This document shows, piece by piece, positions 1-13,374 of a stretch of DNA of 64,000 nucleotides. Numbering within the stretch: the stretch's first letter is position 1; every line of letters begins with the position of its first letter. Position numbers and translations under genes: made by a program. The stretch spans positions 1-64,000 of the forward strand of contig JAQGBZ010000083.1 of the NCBI GenBank assembly GCA_034687125.1, read 5' to 3'. The stretch comes from Neelides folsomi (taxonomy: Eukaryota > Arthropoda > Collembola > Neelipleona > Neelidae). A model generated the notes under the pieces. That model was not told the origin of the DNA, ran no database searches, and worked only from the letters and a program-made list of their open reading frames with translations.

Positions 1-1920
1 ATTAGCATAGTTGAATTAGTATTAAAACACTTACCTTATATTTAAAATCGAATATCCCCACATTCTTCAATTATTCCATTTTCTTAACATTGCAATTAAC
101 CATCGTTTAGCTATGAGTGATCGACCTGAGTTGAATTATTAATCAATCAAATAAGGAATTTATTCAAGATTCAAGATATAATATTTATTACAATAAACCC
201 GTTAGTTAAAATTATAAACATTATCAATTTCAAACTCGTGAACTAAACTTTCATTTTATTAAGTTACTGTTAAGAATAACAAAGTGCAATATTTTTGCAT
301 AAAGATTACAGGAAGATTATATAGGTATTGTATTTATATGAGGATATAATATACCATCATTTATGGAAATGATGGAGATTTGGAGATGATGAGTGAGGAG
401 TCTTGAATAATAATAAAACACAAAATAAACGTTTCCTGAAAATTAGACAAACTACGATACTATAAATGTAAGTAAATTGTATGGTAAGCCTAAGAGCATT
501 ATAAATAATAATACTACAAAACTGCAATATTTATGGATTTTTTTTATTTTCTCTCATAACTTTTGCTTAATGTTTAAAGGTTCCATTCATTAATTTATTA
601 TGAGTTATGAACTAACCCCAGTAAGCATTCTGAAAGTTAATTTCAAAAAATCTAATTAACAATGAATTGTAAAAAAAACTATAATTTTATGAACTCAATT
701 GTTCAATTTCCTCTCTTTACACACGAAAAATTAATTCACCCATTTTTAAATTAAGAAATTTAAATTTACTCTTTTTACTAACTAAATCGTGTCAAAATGG
801 TATTGAAAAAAGTAGTTTTCTCCTGCCATTTAATCGATAGAAAAAATGAGTGCAGTTCATTCCATTGTTGTTTCTCGAGAATCATTTTGACTGCACTTTC
901 AAGCTTCAATTTGTATGAATGACTGAACTAGATTGAAATGCTCTGAAATGCTGAATCTGAAAAAAATGTGTTCCTACCTAATATAACTAGTTCGAATTTA
1001 AGGTCATGAATGCTATTCTTAATCATTTGTTGCAATCAGTTGAGAACTTGCAAAAATATTACTTTCGTCTAAATGTTTTAATTATAATTTTCTTAGATTA
1101 TTCCAAATTGTATTATGAAAAAAATAATTTGATAATTTCTTTATTGTAATACAAAATAGTTTATTGTTTGAATTTAATCGAATATTTCATATGATAAGAT
1201 CTTTATTTGTAATTTGATCAAAATTGTTTATACCATGCAAGCAAACTGAATGGATACAAAGTTGAGTTTCGTCTACCAATTTGACAAGGTATAAAAGCCA
1301 GTCATGGTTAAAAAATAAATCTATTGTTTTCATCTGGTAACTCTTTCCACTTTTTGCATTACAGTACTTATCTTATACTGGCACTCAAAAGGAACACACA
1401 AGCTGTGTACATGGATGTTTATTGTCATCTTGTTGTTACCCTTTGGTTCATTCATTCTTTAGTCAATGAAGTCTTGTGGTTTTTATCAATTCGCTTTTAC
1501 TTCTAGATAAGCTTATAATAAAAACAGAGATATAAGTTTACCCAGACAAACCTATTCAAAATACGTACTGATAGTTGTGTCTATGAAAGCGAAACACAAA
1601 AGTGTTTAAATGTTCAATTGTTACATCAGAAAGAAACAACAGAAAATAGACGACCGCGCGAATTATGCATCAAAGCTCATATCAAAGCTTTTAGCAAACT
1701 TGTGCAATGCCATTTTGCTTAACATTGTAAATAAGGAAAAATTTGATAGTATTCATTTCCTTGAATTCCATAGCTCAGAAATGAGAATAGCTAAAGGGTA
1801 AAATCACATATATTTTAAGTTCCTTCATTTTGAACTCAAATTGCATGATCGGAAATTAAATACATAGATAATAAATACCTTTCAATTTCCCATACCTTAT
1901 TGTCACGATGTGAGAGAGTT

Positions 1921-1961
1921 GAACCGCTGCGGTTCTCTTGATCTGCCGGTCACCGTCAGAT
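1921..1961. repeat. Two adjacent palindromes
   Basis: A perfect 15-bp palindrome with a 3-nt centre (1921-1935, arms GAACCG/CGGTTC) is followed five bases later by a near-perfect 21-bp palindrome (1941-1961, arms ATCTGCCGGT/ACCGTCAGAT, one mismatch). The second contains a GGTCA half-site. The patch is more GC-rich than its surroundings. Function is unknown; paired binding sites for dimeric regulators are one possibility. Confidence 0.6.
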
Positions 1962-3746
1962 TGGCAAATTGGGACGGAAGTTTTTCAAAGTGCGAAGTGC
2001 ACTCTCAAAGACCAATTGACCAACTCAGCTTGAAGACAATTAAGAAGTGATGGAAAGAGTTTTGGAAATCTTGTCATTAAGGTCATTCATTCATTCACAC
2101 GAGGCAAATTACCCAGTTGAATGAGCAATCAATTTTCTAAATTTCTTGAACAGGCAGCACCAGACATGAAATATTCCGGTTTTCTTCTTTCCAATTCATT
2201 TCTTTGGACAGCAGCACGCGATGATGGATATTCAAAATCGTTCATTAAGAAGCGCACTACCGTCGTCGGCACAATCTTTTTGCCATCATTATCATTCATT
2301 CACAATTGGGAGTCATCGTTGGCAATAAAGACTTAAAATACTAATTATTTAAGCTTGTGAAAAGTAACGTAAAAAGATTCATATACCTATGCATCAATAT
2401 AAGAAAAATGTAACCCAATGCTCAAGTGCTACTCTTTAGTTTTTTAATACACGAGTAGCTCTGTATGATATTTTCTTGCCATTTTATTATTTTAAATTAG
2501 CTAATATAAAAATATAACCCAATAAGACTATTCGATTAATATTAGATTTCATACATGGAGAATTTATGTGTGCTAAAGTCGTATTTTCTGTGCTGTCTGT
2601 CTCTGTAACCTGAACTCAAAAATGACTGCCTTGGTGCTCGATAAAAAATGAAGTTTCTATTAAAAATTAGGCAATTTGTCGAATTAAAGGAATAAAGGAA
2701 ATAATGGGGATATTTCCAGGAAATAGAAAAAAGGAAATAAATATCATGTTTTGACAAGTGACAACTAGACTAAAATCCTTAACCTTAAGCTTTAACCATT
2801 GATAAAGGTACCCGTAGAGATTTAATAATTTTATGAATAGCGCTACTTGTACAGATATGATAATTTTATTGTTTTATTGATACGGGTGGCGTTACCACCT
2901 TGAGTTGAATTGAATGAGAAACAGTAAACGTCATTGGGTTGGTGTGATGAAGCCTGTCGACATTCCCCCTCTTCCTATCAATTATTTTCAATTGTCAATT
3001 TTCACCGTCATTTTGTCCTTTGGCCACTGTCACTGAGCGTACCTTGGCCCTCTCATATAATTTAACTGTAAGATAACAAAAACCAAAGCTGAATATCCCG
3101 TTTTTACTACCTATTTTAGTGAGCTTAATTTTTACCAAAAGCGCACAAAACAAGTTTTCTTTTAATTATTAAGATTTTTATATCTTTTTAAAATGACACT
3201 ATAACCAGTGTCAAACAAGTCAAATGAACCTCGCCGTATTGTATTACTAAACATTTGATATTATTTATTGAATCTGTTGACTGATAAAATCTTCTTTTTA
3301 TTGATACTAAAAATTCGTTTTTTATTAATTTATCTAATTAACTAAAGTAAATTTAATAGTAAAACAAGAGTTGTTAAACGCTGAAGTCCATTAAAAAATT
3401 ATTACATCAATTACCGTTAAAACATCCGTTTATAATCAAACGCTATCAAGAATCTGGAAATGGGTTTTTTAACTTGCTTAATTGTGAACAGAAACTCCTT
3501 GAAATCAAGATATAGAGATTCCCTCCCTACAGCTATCTTAATTGATGAGAAGGAACAGCTTACATGTAATGGAGTAATGGATGGTAGGGAGTCATAATGT
3601 GACTCTCTAATGAATGATATTGATAGTAAAAGTAATGGAGTTGGATAAATGGATTGACAATTGTTGAGTGAGACCTGCCTTGTTCTTTATAAATAAGTAT
3701 ATATCTACATTATGTTGATCTGTAGTGGAAACCAGAGGTGGTTTCA

Positions 3747-3763
3747 GGTGGTGGTGGTGGTGG
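3747..3763. repeat. GGT microsatellite
   Basis: A short uninterrupted run of GTG/GGT triplets in a non-coding context. Confidence 0.85.
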
Positions 3764-5638
3764 AAGCTTCGAGGGAACCAAACCCACGACGGCCGAAGGA
3801 GGAGTGAATGTGCTTCAAGAACTTTGTAGTTGCATATCTCTCCAATAGTGAAGGAACGTTGAAAGGGTTTGCCATTTACCGTGTGTAATAATGAGGAGAG
3901 AAGAAAGTAGAACTTGGGGAACTTCTATGGTCTAGAAATCCGCTGAGAATCCAACCATTTGGGATTTGGTGTCAGGCGGCCGAGCACTGCGAAGAAACAG
4001 AGATTTACCCACAGAAGTATCCATATACAAGAGAGATATTAAATCCCCAAGTACCCCAAATCAGTGTTCCTGACGTAAACAAATTCCGCTCCGATCTCTG
4101 CATGCAATTGTGGAAGAGGACTTCAGAGTTTTGAGAGCTCGTCTCGACCGACTCTCTCCCGTACACCTGTCCATTGTACACATCCAAGCTTAATCCCTGA
4201 GTGAATTGAAATCTCCAACTTCACAGTGCCATGTGTCTTCTCCCTTGATCCAACTCAACCAATTCTTTCAAAGTTACTCTAGTGAGTAGATGAGTTTCTA
4301 CTGAACTTATTTTGACAAAATGCTCAATTATATGTATAGGTAAGAATCTTTTTTTCTACTTTTAATAATTTTAAGTGATTCCCCTTTTTCATTCTAATTA
4401 AGACATGTAAGAAATAATGATGGGGGTTTGAGTGAGATTTTAAACCCTTTTCCACATTCTATTCATTACCTCTTACAATGAAAATGTTCAACCCTTATAA
4501 CCTTAACCACATGGATGAATGAGACTCTCAAGCCTGTCTTCCACTTTCTTTCGAGTTTCACTCTTCCTGATTAAATTTCCACAGTCAAAGCCTCATTTCT
4601 TAATTCCAGAGTTAGTTGGTTTGGGTTGGAAATGAATGCAACCGAATGGTTTCCCTTTCTTCCAAATACCATGCTAGATTATGAGCAAGTGAGGGAATTA
4701 AGGTTAAAGTAACGGAAATGAGAGTCGGAGGAGCTGCCACATTTCTCTACAATATTTTCACATCATTGAAGCCCATTATTTTAGATAAAAAAGGAAGATA
4801 TAAAGGTCAAATCTAAGGATTACACCTGTAAGGTTTAATTGTTAATTAAATCTTTATTCTTCTAAGCTCAGCGAAGGCATTTTGTATTTATAATTGATGT
4901 TAATATCGAGGGAAAGTATCTTAAAGACGTTATAAATGAGCTAAACAATGGGAGATAATAATAGGTTGAGGAAATCATATTTGCCAGTTACCGTCAGTCA
5001 ATCAAACAATAAGTGTACGTGTATAGACCTTTATAATGGATATCGAGATTTGAGCTATTAAATCTCTTTACCAGCTGCAATAGCAACAAGAAAAGGCCGG
5101 AGAGATTTGAGGTGTTTTGCGTATATACATATTTCCTCAACCCACCAGTGCTCAGTGAGAAGCTTCATTCATTTCTTGCCATTTCCTTGAAACTCGTTTA
5201 CTCATTCAGTGATTGTATTTACATGGAGGTGTGCATTGTTGGGTGTAGGCAGCCTTACCAGTTTCTCACTCTCAACTCAACCGGATTAGCTTATAAATAT
5301 GGACCAAATATCAGGTTTAATTCTCTCGGCGAAAGTGAGTGATGTGGATTTATGGGCTAAATCCAAGTATTTTATTCCGACTCCAACAAACAAACCAAAT
5401 ACACATAGGGAGACAAAAATGAAAATTCACAGCTAGGCTATTAAGAATAATAAGAGGTCAAATGATCAACTATATATGATTCACTCCGATTCATTCAAGT
5501 CACGAGCAAATGAGGGTTAAAAATTCACAGAAATGGTCTTGGATGATAGGAGATAGCAAAAGTGCATCTCATTTGCATTTAATTCCAAATGCATATCCTG
5601 AAAACCGGACTCCAATTTTCACGTTGTTCCAATCTTAT

Positions 5639-5686
5639 AAAGATATAAACCCTTCACAATCTCCTTAATAAGGTTTATATCTCTTT
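5639..5686. repeat. Imperfect inverted repeat
   Basis: AGATATAAAC at 5641-5650 pairs perfectly with GTTTATATCT at 5673-5682, and the pairing extends on both sides with single-base bulges. The loop is about 15 nt. AT-rich, so chance is not excluded. Confidence 0.55.
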
Positions 5687-8600
5687 AAAGGACCTAATAA
5701 ATACATGTATATCTGTCGTAGAAGTGGAGAAGGCCATTCTCACTTCACTCGGTCGTCGCCTACGGGTGGTCAGAAGTGCAGTTGAGATTAGAAACACACT
5801 TTTGCATTTTCACTCTCCTAACCTAGCCCACTGGGGAGCTCGGGAATTTTTATCTTCTCATTCTCTCACCTTCTCCGTCCAACTCCCATCCTCATCATGT
5901 GTCCTCAAATGTTCACCCGACACCTCCACCTCATTTGAAAAAAGGGGAAAAATATCTCTGGGAGCTCTCAGTCAGAGCACACTTTTAATTAAGGATATCT
6001 CGAAAGATCTTATCTGAATTATGAAAGCTTCACAACATTCCACTTTGAGTATTATTTGTAGTTAGTTGTTTATAGTAAATAAAGTATAGTAAATAGAGTA
6101 AACATTATATTAATGTAGTCCTTCCGATAGAACTTCATGAGCTTAAACATTTATGTATTTTAACTAAATAATTATTATTCAGCCCGCATGTTTAATATCA
6201 GTTAATTATACTTGTATCTGTATTCATAAGGGCCCAAAAGAACTAATTTATAATAAAATAACTTAAAACATTTACAAAAACAGGTGGAAGCAATTTGGTA
6301 TGAATTTTGGTTTAATGAACAAACCGCGCCTACTGATTATAAATAACAAAGCTCTTACTTTGATTTCATTTTACTCAGACTGCATTATTATTTATTGTTA
6401 TTACTATTATTATTTAAATGACTTGAGGGAGTTTTTATTCTTAAAGCTTATTGACTTCATTGAATTTTCTTGGATTGGTGGTGGTAGGAATTAACATCGT
6501 TTAACATGAGGAATAACTACTGTATGGTTAAATGTATGAAGTGGAAATCCTATTGTGGAAGAGCATCTATCTCCTTCACCATCTTGCTATCTCGCCTTCC
6601 ATCCATCCCAGAGAAGTTATAAAGCTCCATCAAAGTGAATCAGGCTTGTAAAAGAGAAAGTGTACGACGAGCCTCATCCAAGTCAAGTCGAGTCAAGTAT
6701 TTAAGAAATACCTTTAGCTAGGAGAAGGAGGCAGATGTGATTAAGGGGATTCTGCAAATCCAAGGCTCAAATTCTGCCACGAAACTTGCATTGGACCATA
6801 CTTGTACTCTCATACATAAACACAAGTCTGGGGGAGCATAGATTTTGGCAAATGGAAGGTAAAGTTGTTTTAGGTGGAAATACCAACACATTTGCAATTC
6901 TGTGCTTGGAATCATGAACTCCACTCACACAGACCCCTGTTACGCTCATGAGCCCGAGACCTAAAGAGAAAATCCACATTTTGGTTCAAAAAAGTTCGCT
7001 GACTCATCTTAAGCTCTTTGGTCATATCACTTCGCGCAATTCGGCTTCATTCACTCAATAATTATTTTACAAAAATATATTCTCTTACATAATTGCCTTA
7101 TTACCGGTCTTTTCTTTTGCCACCTCGCGCATAAGCTCCGTAAGATCTCTTTCTCAAATAGGAATTATGTATGGCTTAATCCCTCTCACTTACTTACTCC
7201 AATTCTCTTATTCATGCCGGCTCCTGGTTAAATTCCTCTCAAACAATTGAGTCCCTTTTCTTACCATAAATCCTTAATTTAATTTTAGTAGTTTTACTAA
7301 TGTGCATAGAATCTTATTGCACAATGGACAAATTTGCAAACTCCAATTTGATACATTATGCACCATTGGGGATAAGCGTAGAGACCTACATTTTTAATTA
7401 AAGAATTTAAATTGATTTGGAATCTCAATTAAATAAATCCGTGTTCTAAGATAATTTGATAATGAAATGGCTGTAAGGAAAATTAGGTTTTCCTTGTAAG
7501 TACATTACATAGATTTATCTGCATTGGCCTGGGGGGAGATTGAAATTGAAACACTATAAATATTTTCTGGTTGAGCAGAATCAGAGCAGAAATACCGTTT
7601 TAAAGAAAATGTTCTGCTGTGCACATCCAAGCAAATAGGATTATAAAGGAATTCTTGCATTTGTTTCGACTTTTACACAAAGAATGCATTTCCAATCATT
7701 ATAGGTTTTACCTTTTAAACCAAACTTTTTGTGAGTTGAAACTACGCAATCTCAAAGTAAGGTAAGCACAAGTAGGCATAACCCATAGAATCATTAGCAC
7801 CATTTTTTACATTGGTTCATAATATATGAGCGAATCAGTTCGGCGAGGTGTAATGAATATCATCCTGCCAAGATTTATGTTGTACAGATAAATAGTTCAA
7901 TTACATATTGGCGTATGTGGGTTTGTGGACTTCAAAATTGTATTGAATATTTTTTTAAACCTCACTTTGAAGGAACCGTGCGGTTGAGGGTTAAACAAAC
8001 TAATGGGATTAAACAGTATTAACTAAACGAGATCGGCCGAGAGCCTAAACAAGTTAACTTACAATTTCCAACACCTTGTAGGTGTAATGTAAACTTGTTA
8101 AAATAAATAAAAAATGAATATCAAATGATAGAAGTTTCTAATCAATATCAATTTATATGAATTTGATCTCATTTTTTTAAAAAATTCCTTTTATGACTGC
8201 ACATTTCATACTTGAAATAATTCATTTATATTTTTATAAAATGATTGAACTACATAGGAATATTAACGAGGAAAGGGAGTAGGACAGAGTTAATTGGATG
8301 GTAAATCGGGAGGGTTTGAGAACACTACTTCTACTGTGTGACTGACAAGTCAAAAACATTATAAACGAAAATCTCATAATGAAGAGATGAATAATTAGCG
8401 TGAGACGTCCCTCACGACCAAAGGAAGTTCCCTTCACTTACAATATAAGTAAAGTATCCCCTCTTTTGTATGTATTATTAAGGCCCATTCATACCTTCAT
8501 CGATGAGGATTTCCATTCCGACTTGTTCCATTTCATTTATTTTTATTCCTCGATCCATTTCTATTTACTTGGAACAATGAGTTCCCTGTTGAGGGTCATT

Positions 8601-11600
8601 TACACTCTCGTTGCACTTGCATTTATTTTTCATTTCTAATTACATCCACCCCGTAAGCAAACAAGGAGTGAAGGAAAAAAGAAACTCGAGAGATTTTCGA
8701 GTCCTCGTAGCTCCCCACTTGGTCATCGACTCTTCTCGCATCCAAGAACTATTTAACATTCAAATCTTATGAATGCAGAATTCCACCTATATGATTCTAT
8801 TCACCATCCTGAATGGAGAATGAAACCGATTCTTTTAATTCTCAAGTACAACTTTTGTGGGTTCAATTAATAGAAATATCCCTCTTGGTCCATTGAAGGA
8901 ATATTCAAAATTATTCAAGGCGTTTATTGACATAGCCGTTGAGGGCACCGCTAATTTACCTGTCAATTCCTCCCTTGTGTCTCTTGAGTAGGAAGGATAA
9001 ATAGAGGAATTAACTATGACTTACTCTCACAAATGAATCACATAGAACAAATTTTATTCCTTTGAGCCAATAAAATCGGACATGAAGGCTCCTACTGTGG
9101 AGGAGACTCGCTTTCAAAGGATCATTCTCTCTAATGCTGTGAGTGTCGAGACCGAGAGTATTCGAGGGTGAGAGTTTGTTGGTTTCGATGGACAGCTGTC
9201 AAGGATGTAAGTAATTGCCCTCATCGATTTGCAAATGTGCTTCCCCGAGAAACCAAAAGGTTAAATCCTCCGCCGGCTCTGCCATTGACCTCCTTCTCTC
9301 ACTTCTCTCTCACTCAAAGTCACAATAGAGGATTTGGCAGACGGAGGACTGTGAAAATAATATGCAAGTCTCCCTCGAGAGTCGAGACAGAATGCTCCTA
9401 AACCTCGTTATTTTTTATCATGCCCCAAAGGACAATTAATTGTGCTGCTGGTGTTGCCGCTGATCGTTCATTTGTAATTGAACGGGTTGGGGAGTTCAGT
9501 GCCAAGTTGAGGGTTCGAACACATTTGGATGAAAAGTATATATTATGATTTTATGATGATGATGAAGAGAGTATTAGGGCTACCAAATGAATATGATTAA
9601 GAATGGAATTGATCGTTTGGCGAATTTTCCATTATTTTCCCATTTCCTCGGGTTCCTTTCGGCGACGAGGGTTTGTCAATCTGGAAACGAGTTACGCCCT
9701 AATCGTGAAGGGATGAGGTCCATACACATACCTCTTTGAGTCATATCTTTCAAAGGTCATTTTCCTTCCTACTGACCTCATGGCCTGGAATTAGCCGGTT
9801 ACTCTCGACCTGCAATGAAGAAGCAGACCCTCCACCCAACTACCACAATGAGTAAAAACGCTGAAAGTCTTTCCTCATTTGTATGACCAACTGATGCACT
9901 TTAATGATTTAAAACATCCTTTAAGTCTTTTTCCCAATATGAAAAATACACATGTTCAATCTTGGGGGAGCCAAAAGTCTTGAGCATCTTTAAGGATTGG
10001 TGTTTGAGGTACACATACATCAAGAGCTTTTGAGCAACCAATAATGAAAATTCTGGTTAATGGTTATTAACGATTGTATTGCAATTTCACAATACAGTTT
10101 CTTCCCCTATCTGGATCCTCCTTCAATGATTCAATGAAGGTTTATCATCCTCCGAGAGCTACTTCATCTTTTGGGGCTAAAGCCGCAATTTGGATGGACT
10201 GCCATTCAACGTGTCTTGAGTTAATTCTTCCATGGTTGAATCTAGGAATGTGATCAAAATATATGACCATAGCGAAATTGAATCATTTGACCATTGTGAA
10301 TTCATGCCCTTCCTTTTAAAATGAAAGGAACAAAGGGATTCTGATTTCTGGGTTCCTCCTTTTCCTCACAAATAAATATTTCCGAATGTTCATTCCATTC
10401 ATTGTTCCGCTTATATTTCAAATAATTAGGAAGAGATCAAAGTCAATTTTCACTTCCCACTCACACACGACATTTAGAGAAATTCTACAATTAAACAAGG
10501 AAAGAGAATTAACAAAAGTGGCATGAATTGAAGCAATCATGAGTAAATACTTAATAAGGTTGAATGTGATGTATCATTTGTATGAATTGTCGAGATAAAT
10601 AAGTAGGGTGTACAAGGAAATATGATAAGTGCATGGGCAGGGTAAAAAAACTTTACAAGTTTATAGCAATTAAGGGGGTTTAGAAAGGCTTATTAACATA
10701 TTTAGTTATTCACTTTCGTGATTGACAGAAGAAGTTTGATTGATCACATTGTTTATCCCTGCTCAAATTTATCAACACATCCAAATGTAATTCCGTGCAT
10801 GGAGCCGGATCCCCATCCATTCTTCATCATTCACCCAACTCTTAATATCTCTATTTTCTCTCTTCATTAGCTCAAGGAAAGGAATTAGAAGTTAATTCTG
10901 ATACCCCCGATGGCAAATCCTATCAGTATTAATGACTGGAACATAAATCTCTTAAAAACAAAGGAACCTTTGTCGTGGGGTCATTCTCCCATATCTCACA
11001 ACCACCAGAATTGCAATTCATTATTAGATATTCAAATTCCAAATTTCCATTTACGTATTTAAATAATAATAATGTTAAATACAATTTACGACAGAGTGAA
11101 ATTTCAAATAAAAATATAATCAAATCAACGTGTTTCCCATATATGCGAATGCCGCGTCGTAGTTTACTTATTAGTTTAGAAAGTGTCGACAATTTCCCCT
11201 CAAACATTTAGGAAGAGAGTCGTAGGATTTTTCTTTCACACATGCATGGTCAAGTTTAGGTGTTGTGTGAGAAGATCGAGGAACGTGTGTGGAGCCATGG
11301 GAGGGTCTCTCTCGAATGTCTTGAATCATGATGAAGATGAGAAGTTGGTATGCATTGGTGGTAAGGGATATGAGTACAACTATGGAGTCCTCGTTGAGAG
11401 TGTAAGTACATGTAAAGGTGAAGCAGGTTGACTTCATCTTTATCTCCCATCCAGCCCATCCTGCAAGACTTGAATGACTCGAAGAAGGGAGATCCAAACG
11501 CGAGAGAATAACGAGAGTTGGTCATATTTGAAATTTGGCAAAAGTTTCCTTTACTTCAATTCTCGACATGGTGAAGAATATCGAGAAATCATCAATTGGT

Positions 11601-12775
11601 TCGCAATAGTGAGAAAATGACTTTCATTGTTGAATCATTTTGTCTGATGGATCGAGATGAAGGAACTCCGTTGATGTTTATTATAAATTCATGGGATTCT
11701 TCGACTGTCTCGTTTTGCTAAATGGATTTGGAGCAAAGGAGGAAGTGAGAGGATTTTCTAATAAAGTCGTTAGAGAGATTCGGCGGTGAATGAGAAATAT
11801 TTGAATACAATGCTATTAATTTCCCCTCAAGAGTCAAGTTTTAATAATGGAGATAATTGTCTCATTTCACTCGAATTGAGGGGCAGAAGAAGGCGGCTCA
11901 CAATTCACTCAAACTAGCTTTTCCCTTAGTCAGAGTGAATTCCTCCATCGTTGAATTGAATCAGAATCAAGTCAGGTTAGTTTCACCTGTCACACCTCAC
12001 AAAAGTAAACCTGACGAATCCGCTCATCGTGCTCGACCAACGAGAGTGATTTTCCATTGAGGAATATGAAAATGTGAGAACTCCTCGTTGATCAATAGGA
12101 ATCGATGAGGAGATTCCTATTTGGCAAAGGTACACAAACACAATCACAAGATCATTTGCCTTAATTTCCTTTTCAACTGCCTTATAAAATAAATGCAAAT
12201 GAAATGGAAATGGAAAATGCAGAGCTCACGGCAAGTCCAAAATTCTGTACATTTGGTATTCCTCGCAAGATTCGTGGAAATTTTGACGAAGGGTAAAGGA
12301 ACCAAATGTTGATTTCCGAATTGAAATGTAGGTGAAGAACACTTGTCTTTGTTCTCTCCTTCTTCTCAAGAGGAAAGTCGACTTTTAACTCATATGGAAC
12401 TCTAGACGATGTATGTACACGATGTCTGTATCTTATGTACATTTCTCTGATTGTGTAAGGATAATATGTAAAATCCAGCATGACCGGAAATGGTATAATA
12501 CATGTGAAGAATGAATTCGACTGTCTTTGCTCCAACTCACGTATTTAAATAAAGTTCATTCAATTCAAATTCTCTTGACTTCCTCCACTCGACTTAATTT
12601 CACATCTGTTGAAGCGAGCCGTAAAAATAAAATCAAAGTGCGAAGTTTTTTACATTCGCGATTCAAGCCTCATTTTCTGATTCTAATCTCTTTGAATTTC
12701 GAGCGTACAATGCGTGTAAACGCTTGAAATTTCTTTTCCATCTCCTTCGTCAGAAGGAAAAGTTTGGTTGTTTGT

Positions 12776-12808
12776 TGTTATTATTATTATTTGTTATTAT
12801 TATTATTA
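12776..12808. repeat. TTA microsatellite
   Basis: Two runs of TTA triplets interrupted by one TTG, about 400 bp upstream of the peroxidase start codon. Confidence 0.85.
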
Positions 12809-13186
12809 AACTAGGGATTTTGTAGGGGACATAAGAAAAATAAGAATGGAGATCTCACTTTGGCCCACGTGGTCTGGCGACTCAGCTTATTTTTATCTCC
12901 ATACACCTCACGACATCACGATCAAAAGTGATTTGATGAACAATCACGTTCCTTATCACTAGACCCATATCTTTCCCATTGAAATACCATTATTAGGATA
13001 TGTCTAAAAAGTATTCCAAGCTCTGTAAGTAAATGAGTTTCTTCCTCCAAAAACCCTCGTCATCTCTTCATCATTATCTCGACTGTATCTTAATTCGTCT
13101 CATTATTTCCATCCCGCTCACCTGCCTTCCCTAATTAAACTCTCCCCTTCGGAATGAAAATTGATAGATAATGGAGACTTAATGAA

Positions 13187-13374
13187 ATGATTGTTTTTGA
13201 CAGAAAAAGCCAAATACTCCTCCTTTGTGCCTTCCTATCGCTCGCATGGGGAATACAACACTTCGAACCCGTCCTCGACGACCATGGGGGAAGTAGCGAA
13301 TGTGCCCTGCTTTTAGAAGGACCAGGGAGATCTTCAGCCTACGACTACCACCTTAATACATTAAGAGGGTCAAA
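13187..13374 (+). CDS. Peroxidase exon 1: signal peptide
   Basis: Encodes residues 1-62 plus two bases of codon 63. The start ATG gives a hydrophobic leader (core [13 protein letters not shown]), the best reason for choosing it. A tiny upstream ORF (ATG GAG ACT TAA) lies about 15 nt before it. The donor is AA|GTAAGT at 13375. Confidence 0.85.

Larger units (their letters stand above)
1..13186. other. Intergenic, no supportable gene
   Basis: AT-rich DNA upstream of the peroxidase gene. Open frames are short, mostly lack a convincing start, and overlap on both strands, so I call none as a gene. What can be seen: a GGT repeat near 3747, two adjacent palindromes at 1921-1961, an imperfect hairpin at 5639-5686, a TTA repeat near 12776 and scattered GA/CT-rich patches. 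A minus-strand frame at 6767-6979 begins with a signal-peptide-like stretch and is discussed as a weak candidate. Confidence 0.6.

Noticed and set aside
9500-9530. GGTTCGAAC resembling a tRNA B box
   Set aside because: No matching A box or cloverleaf in the flanking bases.
12182-12535. 117-codon minus-strand frame
   Set aside because: No family resemblance, no signal peptide and no splice or promoter context.
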